The notes under the pieces: model-generated
What the model was told of the DNA's origin: nothing
The model's input: the letters and a program-made list of their open reading frames with translations, nothing else
Database searches by the model: none
Position numbers and translations under genes: made by a program
Part shown: in pieces, positions 48,563-62,247 of the stretch
How the letters are laid out: every line of letters begins with the position of its first letter
How positions within the stretch are numbered: position 1 is the stretch's first letter
From: Vulcanisaeta sp. JCM 14467
Lineage (GTDB): Archaea > Thermoproteota > Thermoprotei > Thermoproteales > Thermocladiaceae
Assembly (NCBI RefSeq): GCF_001316245.1
Contig: NZ_BBDM01000013.1
Location: forward strand, 1 to 64,000
Length of the DNA stretch: 64,000 nt
Reading direction: 5' to 3'

Positions 48563-48619
48563 ATGAGTCCCCAACCAAACCACCCGGGAACAGCCCGGGC
48601 GGAAGGTTGGGGATGATCC
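48563..48619 (+). ncRNA. Hairpin in the 5' leader of the 16S precursor
   Basis: ATGAGTCCCCAACC ... GGTTGGGGATGATCC, outer stem CCCCAACC/GGTTGGGG with an inner stem CACCCGGG-AACAG-CCCGGGCG. It differs from 40831-40888 by a compensatory change in the inner stem, which supports base pairing in RNA. It lies between the promoter and the 16S processing stem. Confidence 0.7.
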
Positions 48620-48638
48620 AACCCCAACCACACCCAAA

Positions 48639-48666
48639 CCCAACCCCCGAACAAACCCCATCCCCC
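48639..48666 (+). other. 16S rRNA processing stem, 5' arm
   Basis: CCCAACCCCC, then GAACAAA, then CCCCATCCCCC pairs with GGGGGATGGGG, TGTTCAAA, GGGGGTTGGG at 50180-50208 on the other side of 16S. Two helices flanking unpaired bases form the bulge-helix-bulge-like site cut by archaeal splicing endonuclease during 16S release. Confidence 0.8.
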
Positions 48667-48668
48667 AA

Positions 48669-50178
<1,510 letters not shown>

Positions 50179-50179
50179 T

Positions 50180-50208
50180 GGGGGATGGGGTGTTCAAAGG
50201 GGGTTGGG
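50180..50208 (+). other. 16S rRNA processing stem, 3' arm
   Basis: GGGGGATGGGG-TGTTCAAA-GGGGGTTGGG, complementary to the 5' arm at 48639-48666. Immediately after the 16S anti-Shine-Dalgarno end. Confidence 0.8.
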
Positions 50209-50226
50209 TGGCACCCACTGACCAAA

Positions 50227-50240
50227 CCACCACCCGCACC
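50227..50240 (+). other. 23S rRNA processing stem, 5' arm
   Basis: CCACCACCCGCACC pairs perfectly with GGTGCGGGTGGTGG at 53283-53296, bracketing the 23S gene. Confidence 0.75.
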
Positions 50241-53282
<3,042 letters not shown>

Positions 53283-53296
53283 GGTGCGGGTGGTGG
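53283..53296 (+). other. 23S rRNA processing stem, 3' arm
   Basis: GGTGCGGGTGGTGG, complement of 50227-50240; followed by a GT-rich tail. Confidence 0.75.
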
Positions 53297-53945
53297 GGTT
53301 TAGGGGGTGGGTGCGTGGGTGTGGTTGGGGTTGGGTTTCCTTGGTTTTGTTTGTGTTATCTTAATGCTTGGTTTTGGTGGGCGTTGTTTATGTTGGCTGG
53401 TTAGGCATAGCCTTAGTTGGTGTGTTTTGTTGATTGTTGCGTCGTTGCCGTGGGTATTGTGTTATGAATCGTGTTGGTTTGCCTAGTATTGAGGGTTAGT
53501 TCTCGAGGATTGGTAGTGTTGGGGTGATGGCTTATTTCCTCGTTCTATCCTGCGGAGTGGGGCTTCGTCATTGGGGTTGCAGGGTTTTGTGGGCATGGTT
53601 TAGGATGTTATAGGGCTTAGCATGGAATCAGTACTAATCCACCGGGCGCGTGGGGCCACTATGAGACTAGAGTAGTGTAGGTCTATAACTAACCTCCAAG
53701 TCACAACTCACACATGCGCCAAAGAGAGAGGAGGCCTAGGCCTAGCCACTACTAGAACGAGAACCCGAGGTAAACAACCACGGCCTTAACAAATAGGCAG
53801 GTACATATGGGTGTGGTGCAGGCCATTATTATGGGCTCCCGACATATGGAACACTCCAGGCGCTACTCATAACCACCGCATTCCAGAAGGCGGCACGCAT
53901 GAACCAGGTTCGGCAGATAGCCATACACGTAATCCCCTCCAGCCC
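53297..53945. other. Region after the rRNA operon, no gene seen
   Basis: The first 300 bases are GT-rich on the plus strand (for example GGTTTTGTTTGTGTTATC). The T-rich part near 53338-53360 could serve as the operon's terminator. From 53600 on, composition returns to normal, but frames are short and unconvincing. No 5S rRNA or tRNA pattern was found. Confidence 0.5.
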
Positions 53946-54080
53946 CTACTCCTCATGGCATACAACAATAATCACACCCATAACAACAGAGATCAGCAGG
54001 CATAGGGTATACCACACAAGTGGCGGGCTCATCGGCGCAGTAGGCACGGGCATGCCCAATAACTCAATCCCAAACCCCAT
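53946..54080 (-). CDS. Possible small single-helix membrane protein
   Basis: 44 residues from ATG 54080: MGFGIELLGMPVPTAPMSPP followed by a hydrophobic helix LVWYTLCLLISVVMGVIIVV and CHEE. GAGGAGGTAAG lies about 25 bases upstream. Just before it, on the same strand, another hydrophobic tail IVLVVITAGIVIYVK ends at 54124, so two tiny membrane proteins or one frameshifted protein may exist. It is divergent from the cobalt/nickel transporter gene, so a metal-transport link is possible, but nothing in the sequence proves it. Confidence 0.35.
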   Translation of the reverse strand: MGFGIELLGMPVPTAPMSPPLVWYTLCLLISVVMGVIIVVCHEE

Positions 54081-54334
54081 GCCCAGGACCCCAGTAATTA
54101 TCTTACCTCCTCTCTTTTCTTTTCTATTTTACGTAAATCACTATTCCTGCGGTGATTACCACCAATACGATTAAACGGCGAAGATTGACTTAGTAATCAA
54201 ATAAGTAAGCAACGGCAATGAGGAGGGGATGGAGTGAGGAGACCATGAAGGCTGGGAGGTAGGGTAATGGGGTGTATGCTGGGTTAGCGATGGTGTTTTG
54301 GGTTGGCGGCCCTGCTTGGTTGGGTGGTGAAATG

Positions 54335-54358
54335 CTTATAAATAGGATGTGTATCCTA
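54335..54358 (+). promoter_or_regulatory. Promoter and operator 1 of the cobalt/cobalamin regulon
   Basis: TATA box TTATAAA followed at once by the inverted repeat TAGGAT-GTGT-ATCCTA (54343-54358), a perfect 6-base-arm palindrome, upstream of the NiCoT transporter gene. Position between TATA and transcription start suits a repressor site. Confidence 0.75.
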
Positions 54359-54380
54359 TGTCGATGAGTGGGCAGGTTGC

Positions 54381-55475
54381 GTGGGTAGGAGGGCTCTTTT
54401 AATAATGGGCCTCACGTATGCCGCAATACTGACTGCCACGGGTCTTGCCTGGTTCTGGTTCTACGAACTAATGATGCTTACCAAAAACATGGCGTTAACA
54501 GGCTCAGCCGTATCGTGGCTTAAGGACGTGGCTCACATACACGGTGGCATCACACTATCAATACTGGGCGTGCTGGCTTACCTATTCGGGCTTAGGCATG
54601 GGCTTGATGCAGATCACCTGGCGGCTATTGATAACTCGACTAGGAAGTTAGTTCAGGAGGGTAAGAGGTCCCTGTTCACGGGCACATTCTTCAGCCTAGG
54701 CCACTCAACCGTAGTCATACTAATGGCCGTGGCCCTCATGGTAGCCACCAGGTACATAGTTCACAGCCTAGCTAACATAGAGAATGTGGGCTCAATAATA
54801 GGCACGCTCGTCAGCGGCGGCTTCCTTTACATAATCGGCTTCCTAAACTTCCTGGTACTCCTCGAGATCTACGACATATATAGGGAGTTTAGGAGGGGTA
54901 GGCTTGATGAGGCTAGGCTTGAGGATACACTCATGAGGAGGGGCTTCATGAACAGGTTCTTCAAGGGCTTGTTCAGGATTGTCGATAAGGACTACTACAT
55001 GTACCCAATAGGCTTCCTGTTCGGGCTCGGCTTCGACACGGCCACCGAGGTAGCTACCCTGGCGATAACGGCTGCCGTGGCCGGCGCACTCATAAGCATA
55101 CCACTCTGGTACCTACTGGTGTTCCCCGTGCTATTCACCGTGGGCATGGTACTAACCGACACGACCGACGGCTTCTTCATGAACTACGCCTACAACTGGG
55201 CGTTTAAGGACAGCCTGAGGAGGCTTTGGTACAACCTAACAATGACGCTAATATCAATAATGATCGCCTGGGTAGTCGGAACCCTCGAACTACTGGGCCT
55301 AGTGCAGTCGGAACTTAACCTGGGCGGGCCCTTCTGGGGCTGGATAGCGACGGTTAATGGGGAGACCTGGTGGGAATACGTTGGGGTGATGATCGTGCTT
55401 GCGTTTGCCGTAACATGGTTAGTGTCGTATGTGATATATAAGTTAAGGATCGTTGGGAGAGGGGTTGGTGGTTGA
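54381..55475 (+). CDS. NiCoT-family cobalt/nickel permease
   Basis: 364 residues, eight or so membrane helices. The NiCoT signature is present: RHGLDADHLAAIDNSTRK in the second helix, FFSLGHSTVVILM, LGFDTATEVATLAI, and LTDTTDGFFMNYAYNWAF. The His-rich RHAxDADH motif binds the metal. Because it sits ahead of cobalamin genes and shares their operator, cobalt is the likely substrate. The start is uncertain: GTG 54381 is in frame, while the promoter would favour ATG 54364 or 54358, which are in another frame and would need one base change. An N-terminal helix precedes the conserved core. Confidence 0.9.
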   Translation: MGRRALLIMGLTYAAILTATGLAWFWFYELMMLTKNMALTGSAVSWLKDVAHIHGGITLSILGVLAYLFGLRHGLDADHLAAIDNSTRKLVQEGKRSLFTGTFFSLGHSTVVILMAVALMVATRYIVHSLANIENVGSIIGTLVSGGFLYIIGFLNFLVLLEIYDIYREFRRGRLDEARLEDTLMRRGFMNRFFKGLFRIVDKDYYMYPIGFLFGLGFDTATEVATLAITAAVAGALISIPLWYLLVFPVLFTVGMVLTDTTDGFFMNYAYNWAFKDSLRRLWYNLTMTLISIMIAWVVGTLELLGLVQSELNLGGPFWGWIATVNGETWWEYVGVMIVLAFAVTWLVSYVIYKLRIVGRGVGG

Positions 55476-55499
55476 TCCATGCCTTTGAATCGCGAAATA

Positions 55500-55523
55500 C
55501 TTATAAATAGGATGCATAACCTA
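55500..55523 (+). promoter_or_regulatory. Promoter and operator 2 of the cobalt/cobalamin regulon
   Basis: TTATAAA, then TAGGAT-GCAT-AACCTA (55508-55523; one arm mismatch), then ATG 55530, about 25 bases from the TATA centre. Leaderless cbiX-cbiC transcript. Confidence 0.72.
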
Positions 55524-55529
55524 CTTTTA

Positions 55530-56562
55530 ATGTCGACAGATCTGCGACACGCCAATGAGCGTGGGCTGGGCATGCCTAGTACGGCGATTGTGCTTGTTGG
55601 TCATGGTTCGAGGAGGTTGAGTTATGGGGAGGATATTGAGGGTTTGGTTGATTATGTAAGGGGTAGGCTGGGCCTGCCGGTGTACTTGGCCTATAATGAG
55701 TACATGAGTCCTGACTGGAGGTCGGTCTTGGCTAGGGTTGTTGGTGATGGGTTTGGTAGGGTTGTCATTGGATTAGTGTTCCTGGGTAGGGGTAACCACG
55801 TGGTTAGGGATATAATGGGCTTCCTTGGTGTGGGGAGGTTTAATAGTTGGGTTAGGACCGTGGTGGGTGGTAGGGAGGTTGAGGTCTATGTCACTGAGCC
55901 GTTGGCCACGTCCCCGCTGGTTGCCTTATCGCTTTATTACAGGTTGGCGAGGGCCCTCGGTGTCTTCCCTGCGTTGGATGGCGTTGTTGAGGACCCAATG
56001 GAGATTGAGGGGAGGAGTATGTCCGCCATACTGTCCCGACTCGACGTTGGTGATGAGAGGGTTAGGAGGGTTGTTGCGAGGGCTGTGTTTGCGAGTGGTA
56101 ATGTCGAGATTGCCAGGTTCGTGAGGGTGAGGGACATCGACGCAGGTATTGAGGCCCTGAGCTGGCGCCGAGATAGTGACTGACGTGAGGATGGTGGCTG
56201 CCGGCATTAGGTGGGGTAGGGTCACGTGCATGATAGATGACGAGAGGGCTAGGGAGTTGTCGAGGAGGTTGGGGATAACGAGGGCTGCTGCCGGCGTTAG
56301 GCTTGCCCTGGGTGGTGGCGGTAAGGTGGTGGTTGTTGGTAATTCGCCGACCGCCCTCGTGGAGGTTATTAGGCTGGTTAGGGAGGGGGTTGAGGTGCCG
56401 TTCGTTGTGGCCACGCCCCCGGGCTTCACGAATGCGGTGGAGGCTAAGGAGGCGTTGGTTAGGAGTGGCATCCCGTCTATCGTCGTCATGGGGACTTACG
56501 GTGGGAGTGGGGTTGCGGTTGCCATAACGAATGAGTTGATTAGGTTGGCTGGTGAGGGTTGA
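55530..56562 (+). CDS. cbiXC: CbiX-CbiC fusion: sirohydrochlorin cobaltochelatase and cobalt-precorrin-8 methylmutase (one frameshift)
   Basis: About 344 residues. The N-terminal part is short CbiX: TAIVLVGHGSRRLSYGEDIE with the chelatase histidine in GHGS, and the second metal histidine in LGRGNHVVRDIM. From about residue 150, DPMEIEGRSMSAILSRLDVG and ARAVFASGNVEIARFVRV begin CbiC; after a frame change near 56165, EIVTDVRMVAAGI, VVGNSPTALVEVIRLV and TPPGFTNAVEAKEALVRSGI complete it. The first inserts cobalt into sirohydrochlorin; the second moves a methyl group to give cobyrinate. Such CbiX-CbiC fusions are known in some archaea. ATG 55530 fits leaderless start. Confidence 0.88.
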
Positions 56563-57312
56563 TGGGTAGCTATACATCGTCGGTATTGGGCCTGGGTCTA
56601 GGGATTTGAGGACGTTGAGGGCTCAGTGGGTGCTTGAGAGGTCGAGGGTCATCATTGGCTACAACACGTACCTGGGGTTGATAACTGACGTGCTCGGCGG
56701 TAAGGAGGTCATTGGCGCCGGGATGGGGGAGGAGTTGTTTAGGGCGGGTGTGGCGATACGGAGGGCCCTCGAGACCCGTGATGACGTTGCCTGGTGTCTG
56801 GTGGCGATCCTCAGGTGTTTGGTATGGCTGGTTTGGTCCTCGACCTCATTGCCAGGAGGGGCCTGGAGCTTGATGTGGAGGTTGTCCCTGGGGTCACGGC
56901 GGCTCTGGCCGCGGCGGCTAGGTTGGGTAGTCCACTGTCCCTGGACTTTGCCGTGATTAGCCTTAGCGATAGGTTGATACCGGCGGGCGAGATACTGCAT
57001 AGGGTCGCGAGGGCTGCCGAGGCAGACTTCGTATTGGCCCTCTATAACCCGATTAATAGGGATCTCCTGGTCGAGGCCATGGGGGTGATCTCGAGGTATA
57101 GGAGGGGTGACACGCCCGTGGGTATTGTGAGGAATGCCTATAGGGATGGTGAGTGGGTCGTTATCACGACCCTGTCCTCCTGGGGGGAGTATGTTGATGA
57201 GGTTGACATGTCCACTACGATAATAGTGGGTAACTCATCAACCTATAGGTACGGGAAGTACATGATAACGCCGAGGGGTTACGAGAGGAAGTATGGGCTA
57301 TGGCTGCGGTAA
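56562..57312 (+). CDS. cbiH: Cobalt-precorrin-3B C17-methyltransferase (two frameshifts)
   Basis: About 250 residues. ATG 56562 overlaps the cbiC stop; a shift near 56569 leads to [20 protein letters not shown] (SAM-binding GIGPG) and [21 protein letters not shown] shift near 56800 leads to [40 protein letters not shown] and [10 protein letters not shown], all typical of CbiH. It performs methylation and ring contraction in the anaerobic pathway. The stop overlaps the cbiD start (TAATG). Confidence 0.9.
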
Positions 57313-58389
57313 TGAATACCCTGAGGCGCTTTGGCATAACCACCGGCGCGGCTGCCGCGGCTGCTGCGAAGGCAGCCGTAGTATTCCTGCTAACTAATGA
57401 GAGGCCTGGGGCTGTCGTTGTACCCACGCCGATTGGGTTGAGGATTGAGGTCCCGGTGGAGGGTGTGTGGCGTGATGGTGAGTACTCATGCGCGGAGGTT
57501 AGGAAGTTCTCTGGGGATAATCCAGACGTCCTTGATGGTGCCGTGATAAGGGCCTGCGTTAGGGTTGTTGAGGGGACTGAGGTGAGGGTTTTTGGTGGGA
57601 GGGGCGTGGGTGTTGTTACGAGGAGTGGCCTGAGGGTTGGGGTTGGGGAGTGGGCGATAAGCCGGCGGCGAGGGGTATGGTTGTGTCCGCGGTTAGGGAG
57701 GTCACGGGCGTTGGTTTGGAGGTCGTGATCGAGGTGCCCAATGGCGAGGCCCTGGCTGAGAAGACCATGAATAGGCTTGTCGGGGTTGTGGGTGGTATCT
57801 CGATCCTGGGGACTACGGGTATTGAGACCCCGGTGAGTAGTGAGGACTATATCGAGCACATAAAGTGCGAATTGAATGCCGTTAGGCAGGCGTTTGATTA
57901 CGTGGTCATAGCCCCGGGAAACTCGGCCGCTAGGTATGCATCCTCGCTGTTTGATGGTGGTGCCGTTGTTAAGGTTGGTGATAGGGTTGGTGATGCGGTG
58001 AGGCTGGCGTCGACGCTGTTCAGTAGGGTGGTCCTGGCGGGCTTGCCGGCTAAGTTGCTTAAGGTCTACGCGGGCATACTCAATACCCACTACACGCAGG
58101 GTGATGCGAGGATTGAGTCTCTGACCCACGCTGCCGTGATTGCCGGCCTTCCGTACGACGTAGTTGCCAGGGTCGCGAATTCCCTGTCCGTGGAGGAGGC
58201 CTTCTCGTACATGACTAAGGATGAGAGGAGGAGGGTCATGGGTGTTGTGGCTGAGAGGGTGTTGACAAGGTTGGCCGGCCTCAGCCTAGAACCGCGTTTT
58301 GCGTGGTGATTTTTGACTATGATGGTGAGGTGTTGGCTAGGTTGGTTGCCCATGAGGTGGGATTACAGCGTGCCCGGCATACCGGATGA
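57312..58389 (+). CDS. cbiD: Cobalt-precorrin-5B C1-methyltransferase (two frameshifts)
   Basis: About 358 residues. [20 protein letters not shown] carries the CbiD [15 protein letters not shown] motif. After a shift near 57645, [33 protein letters not shown] and HTHYTQ-like [20 protein letters not shown] follow. A probable third frame near 58300 continues [17 protein letters not shown] to 58389, overlapping cbiT; if that extension is not real, the gene ends at 58309. CbiD is unrelated to the other methyltransferases of the pathway. The start overlaps cbiH. Confidence 0.88.
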
Positions 58390-58951
58390 GTACTTCGAGA
58401 GGGGTGAGGGCATTCCAATGACTAAGGAGGAGGTTAGGGCCCTGGCCCTGTCTAAGTTGAGGGTTAGGAGGGGTGATAGGGTCCTCGATATTGGTTGTGG
58501 GACTGGCAGTGTCACGGTTGAGGCGGCGATACTTGTTGGCAGTGAGGGGGTTGTCTATGGGGTTGATAGGGATGAGAGGGCTATCGAGTTGACTAGGAGG
58601 AATGCCGAGAGGTTTGGCGTGTTGGGTAACGTGGTACTGATTAGGGGTGAGGCGCCGGAGGTTTTGCTGGGCATTAATGAGAGGTTTGATAGGGTCTTCG
58701 TGGGTGGTGGTTCGGAGCGTATTGAGGATATAATAAGGGTTTTGTGGGGTATGCTGAATGGTGGGGGTAGGGTTGTGGTGGATGCGATTCTCGTGGAGAC
58801 TGTGGTGAGGGCGGTGAGGGCCATGGAGGAGGTTGGGTTTAGGGACGTTGAGGTGACTGAGGTGATCATTGCCAAAGGGTTGAGGACCAGGGTTGGTACG
58901 GCAATGATTAGTAGGAACCCGGTCTTCGTAATATCGGGTGAGAAGCCATGA
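58352..58951 (+). CDS. cbiT: Cobalt-precorrin-6B C15-methyltransferase (decarboxylating)
   Basis: 199 residues from ATG 58352 ([15 protein letters not shown]). Class I SAM methyltransferase: DRVLDIGCGTGSVTVEAAIL (motif I), VVYGVDRDERAIELTRRNAE (motif II), FDRVFVGGGSERIEDIIRVL. The N-terminal GIPMTKEEVRALALSKLRV is the CbiT signature. Intact. CbiE, its usual partner or fusion half, is encoded separately at 61487. The stop overlaps the cbiL start (ATGA). Confidence 0.92.
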   Translation: MRWDYSVPGIPDEYFERGEGIPMTKEEVRALALSKLRVRRGDRVLDIGCGTGSVTVEAAILVGSEGVVYGVDRDERAIELTRRNAERFGVLGNVVLIRGEAPEVLLGINERFDRVFVGGGSERIEDIIRVLWGMLNGGGRVVVDAILVETVVRAVRAMEEVGFRDVEVTEVIIAKGLRTRVGTAMISRNPVFVISGEKP

Positions 58952-59633
58952 GGCTTTACGTGGTTGGCCTTGGCCCTGGTGATGAGGAGTTGGTCACGGT
59001 GAGGGCCGTGAAGGTCCTGGGTAGGTCGAGGGTTATATTCATACCCTACTCCACGGGCACGAACAGGAGCCTTGCCGAGGGCATTGTGAGGAGGTATGCG
59101 CCGGGTGATGCGAGGCTTGTGCTGCTTGGCTTCCCCATGTCGAGGGATGTCCCGGATTCGGAGTTGAGGAGGTTGGGCGAGACGATATGTAGGGAGGCTA
59201 ATGGTGAGGACTCGGCGTTCGTAACCCTGGGGGACCCCACCCTATACAGTACATTCTTTAGGGTTAGGGATTGGATACCGTGTGAGGTGGAGGTTGAGGT
59301 TATCCCCGGTGTGTCCTCCATAACCGCCTGTGCGTCGAGGATAGGGGCGCCGCTTGCGGTTGGTGATGACTCAATAGCCATAATCCAGCCTCTAGGTTGG
59401 ACGTGCTGGGGAGGGCTAGGGATTTGTTCGAGGCCATAGTTGTGCTGAAGGCCAGCGAGAACCTTGGGGAGGTTGTTAGGTTGCTTAGGGAGGCCGGCTT
59501 CACGCTTTTCTACGCTAGGAGGTGCTTCATGGGTGAGGAGGAGATACTGCGCCTTGGCGATGACGTGGTTGATCGTAGGGACTACTTCTCCATGGTCATC
59601 GCCCTGAGGAGGGGCAAGCGTAAACCTGGATGA
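58948..59633 (+). CDS. cbiL: Cobalt-precorrin-2 C20-methyltransferase (one frameshift)
   Basis: About 228 residues. MRLYVVGLGPGDEELVTVRA, FVTLGDPTLYSTFFRVRDWI and VEVIPGVSSITACASRIGAP with PLAVGDDSIAI are CbiL signatures. The frame changes near 59390 and continues VVLKASENLGEVVRLLREAG and ARRCFMGEEEI. Last gene of the second unit; a new promoter follows for cbiF. Confidence 0.9.
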
Positions 59634-59683
59634 TTCATTCCCTGGCCAATTTGATTGCTGGGCATTTCCCTGGCTTGTCAAAG

Positions 59684-59707
59684 CTTATAAATAGGATGCG
59701 CGTCCTA
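59684..59707 (+). promoter_or_regulatory. Promoter and operator 3 of the cobalt/cobalamin regulon
   Basis: GCTTATAAA, then TAGGAT-GCGC-GTCCTA (59692-59707; one arm mismatch), then GTG 59712 about 25 bases from the TATA centre. Leaderless cbiF-cbiG-cbiE transcript. Confidence 0.72.
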
Positions 59708-59711
59708 TAAC

Positions 59712-60501
59712 GTGTTGGGCAAGGTAGTCTTCGTGGGCGCCGGGCCTGGGGATCCCGAGTTAATAACGGTTAAGGGTAAGAAATATATTGAGATGGCTGA
59801 CGTTATAATATACGCAGGCTCACTGGTGAACCCTGAACTCCTTAAGTGGGCCCGTGGCGACGCCGAGATCTATAACAGCGCGTCCCTAACGCTTGAGGAG
59901 ATCGTCGATATAATGGTGAGGAGGGCTAGGGAGGGTAAGCTGGTCGTTAGGTTGAAGTCTGGCGACCCATCAATTACGGGGCACTGCTTGAGGAGATGTG
60001 GGCCTTGGATGTGGCGGGGATTCCCTACGAGGTTGTCCCTGGGATAACAGCTGCAGTTGCTGCGGCATCAGTATTACCGATTGAGTTGACGGTGCCCAAG
60101 CTCGCCCAGACCGTGATAATAACCAGGGCGTCCCTGAGGGTCCCAATGCTCGGTTCCATAAGGGATTACGCGGGCTTTGTTAAGTTGGGGGCTACGATGG
60201 TGATTTACACGGGGATTCACATAATCGATAGGGTTGTGAGGGAGTTGAGGGAGGGTGGCTTGGACGACTCAACGCCTGTCATAGTGGTTTATAAGGCCAC
60301 GTGGCTGATCAGAAGGTCATAAGGGGTAACCTTGGGAACATAGTCTCGAAGGTTAGGGAGGCGAAGATATACAAGGATTCCGTGATAATAGTTGGTTTGG
60401 CAGCGGACCCAGACCTAGTCGAGAATACGGTTAGGTCGAGCGTTTACGACCCAAGCCACACCCACTCCTACAGGCCGTGGAGGGTTGAGGTGCATGATTG
60501 A
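59712..60501 (+). CDS. cbiF: Cobalt-precorrin-4 C11-methyltransferase (two frameshifts)
   Basis: About 263 residues. LGKVVFVGAGPGDPELITVK (SAM loop GAGPGDPELIT), VIIYAGSLVNPELL, VVRLKSGDPSI; after a shift near 59980, GIPYEVVPGITAAVAAASVL and LTVPKLAQTVIITRASLRVP are CbiF signatures. A shift near 60300 leads to ADQKVIRGNLGNIVSKVREA. Starts at GTG 59712. The end overlaps the cbiG start by 8 bases. Confidence 0.92.
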
Positions 60502-61483
60502 GAGGTTGTGGAGGGGTGTTGCCATAATCTCGGCCTCCGAGGATGGGTACAGGGCTGGGGAGGTTATAAGGGATAAGTTGAGGGGTATGGAGATACCCGT
60601 CGTTCATTATAGGTATCGGGACGCCAGGCTGGACCTGATCTGGAGCTGCTACGACGCTGTGGTGTTCGTCATGGCGCTCGAGGGTGCGGCTAGGATAGTG
60701 TGTAGGTACGCGAGGTCTAAGGCTGAGGACCCGGCCGTGGTCGTTGTCGATGATGGCATGAACTACGTCATACCACTGCTCGGTGGTCATTGGGGTGCCA
60801 ATGAGTTGGCTAGGGAGTTGGCCGAGGCCCTGGGTTCGCGGGCCGTGATAACCACGGCGGCGGAGTTGAAGGGCAGGTTGAGTGTTGAGAGGATTGCCGA
60901 AATGCTCATTGCGAGGGTGTTGAATCCCGAGGCCATTGTCAGGGTTAACTCAGCCCTGCTTAGGGATGAGGTTGTGTGCCTGGATGGTGTTGATGCCGAT
61001 GCCGACTTCGGAGGGAATATTAAACTCAATAGTGATGACTGCAGGTACATAATCTCGTTGCTCGACAAGCCCTATGGGGGTGATAGGGTTGTCGTGAGGT
61101 TAAAACCACTGAAGCTCTCCATAGGTGTTGGCTCCAGGAGTTCCGTGGACCTGGGCAGGGTGAGGAAGGGGATTGAAATGGTCCTGGAGAGGCTCGGCGT
61201 GGGTAGGGAGAGGGTTGGCGTCATAGCCTCGATTAGGCCGGAAATAGCCGAGATTGCGAGGGAGTTCAACGTTGGGTTTAGGCTTGTTAGTCGTGAGGAG
61301 TTGAACAACTTCTCAAACCCCTGCCTAACGCCGCCCAGTGAGACACTGACTAAGTTGGGTTTGAGGGGTGTCGCCGAGGTCGCGGCCTTGATCGCCGGCG
61401 GGCCAAGCTCAAGGCTCGTGCTCAGGAAGGTCGCGGTTGATGGGGAGGTGACGATTGCCGTGGCTGCCTACGATGGTGGGTGA
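60494..61483 (+). CDS. cbiG: Cobalt-precorrin-5A hydrolase
   Basis: Intact, 329 residues. N-terminal VAIISASEDGYRAGEVIRDK, central DPAVVVVDDGMNYVIPLLGG HWGANELARELAEALG (two adjoining segments, the CbiG LLGGHxGGAN motif with one Gly fewer), and C-terminal LSIGVGSRSSVDLGRVRKGI and VAEVAALIAGG. It opens the lactone and releases acetaldehyde in the anaerobic pathway. The frame is clean, unlike those around it. Confidence 0.92.
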   Translation: MIERLWRGVAIISASEDGYRAGEVIRDKLRGMEIPVVHYRYRDARLDLIWSCYDAVVFVMALEGAARIVCRYARSKAEDPAVVVVDDGMNYVIPLLGGHWGANELARELAEALGSRAVITTAAELKGRLSVERIAEMLIARVLNPEAIVRVNSALLRDEVVCLDGVDADADFGGNIKLNSDDCRYIISLLDKPYGGDRVVVRLKPLKLSIGVGSRSSVDLGRVRKGIEMVLERLGVGRERVGVIASIRPEIAEIAREFNVGFRLVSREELNNFSNPCLTPPSETLTKLGLRGVAEVAALIAGGPSSRLVLRKVAVDGEVTIAVAAYDGG

Positions 61484-61486
61484 GTG

Positions 61487-62191
61487 ATGGTCATTTACGT
61501 GGTTGGTGTTGGCCCTGGGGATCCTGAGTACCTAACGTTGAGGGGTTACAGGGTGATTAGGGAGTGTGGTGTTGTGGCTGGGTGGAGGAGTGTTGTTGAG
61601 AGGTTCATGCCGTTGCTCGTGGGGAAGAGGGTCGTGGTCCTGAGCTATGGTGATGAGGAGGAGAAACTGGCTGAGTTGGCTGAGGTTGGGAGGAGTGTAG
61701 ACGTGGCTGTCCTGGTCCATGGGGATCCCTCGGTCTCGGATTGGCAGTTCATCGAGAAGATAAGGAGGGTGGCCAGGGATAGGGGTGTTGGGGTTGAGGT
61801 CGTGCCTGGGGTCTCCTCGTTGAACGTGCTCCTGGCGAGGCTTGGCCTCGACATGGCCTTCGTGGGCTTCGTAACCCTCCACGTGAGGGGTGACCTGTCG
61901 AGGATGCTGAGTGACCTACTTGCCATACTTAGGATGGGTAGGGTAGCCGTGGTGATACCTGAGCCGCGTGGTGATGGCCCGCAGAGGGTGGCTAGGTTCC
62001 TCCGTGAGAACGGTCTCGAGTGTAGTGTTGTGGTTTTCGAGAGGCTTACCTACGGGGATGAGCGGGTGAGGTATTACGAGGACCTTGACTCGCTGATTAG
62101 TGAGGATCGTGAATTCGGCGACTTGGTTATCATGGCCGTGTTCCCCAGGCAGTCCCGGCCCGAATTAGGTGCGGTGTTGGTACGGCAATGA
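61487..62191 (+). CDS. cbiE: Cobalt-precorrin-7 C5-methyltransferase
   Basis: 234 residues, intact. VIYVVGVGPGDPEYLTLRGY, a short VVAGWRSVVERFMPL, VLVHGDPSVSDWQFIEKIRR and VEVVPGVSSLNVLLARLGLD are typical of CbiE. It lacks a fused CbiT, which is encoded at 58352. GTG 61484 directly after the cbiG stop is an alternative start. Confidence 0.9.
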   Translation: MVIYVVGVGPGDPEYLTLRGYRVIRECGVVAGWRSVVERFMPLLVGKRVVVLSYGDEEEKLAELAEVGRSVDVAVLVHGDPSVSDWQFIEKIRRVARDRGVGVEVVPGVSSLNVLLARLGLDMAFVGFVTLHVRGDLSRMLSDLLAILRMGRVAVVIPEPRGDGPQRVARFLRENGLECSVVVFERLTYGDERVRYYEDLDSLISEDREFGDLVIMAVFPRQSRPELGAVLVRQ

Positions 62192-62247
62192 TTTGGTTTA
62201 ACCTTCTATTCTAATTATTGGGTATCCGTGGCCTGTTATGGGCAAGT

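Noticed and set aside
45725-48661. Long serine- and leucine-rich frames opposite the helicase gene
   Set aside because: The plus strand encodes recognisable helicase motifs I to VI; the minus frames are antisense shadows.
53811-54174. Plus-strand frames after the rRNA operon
   Set aside because: Histidine/asparagine-rich translations without start signals; the minus strand offers a slightly better small membrane frame.
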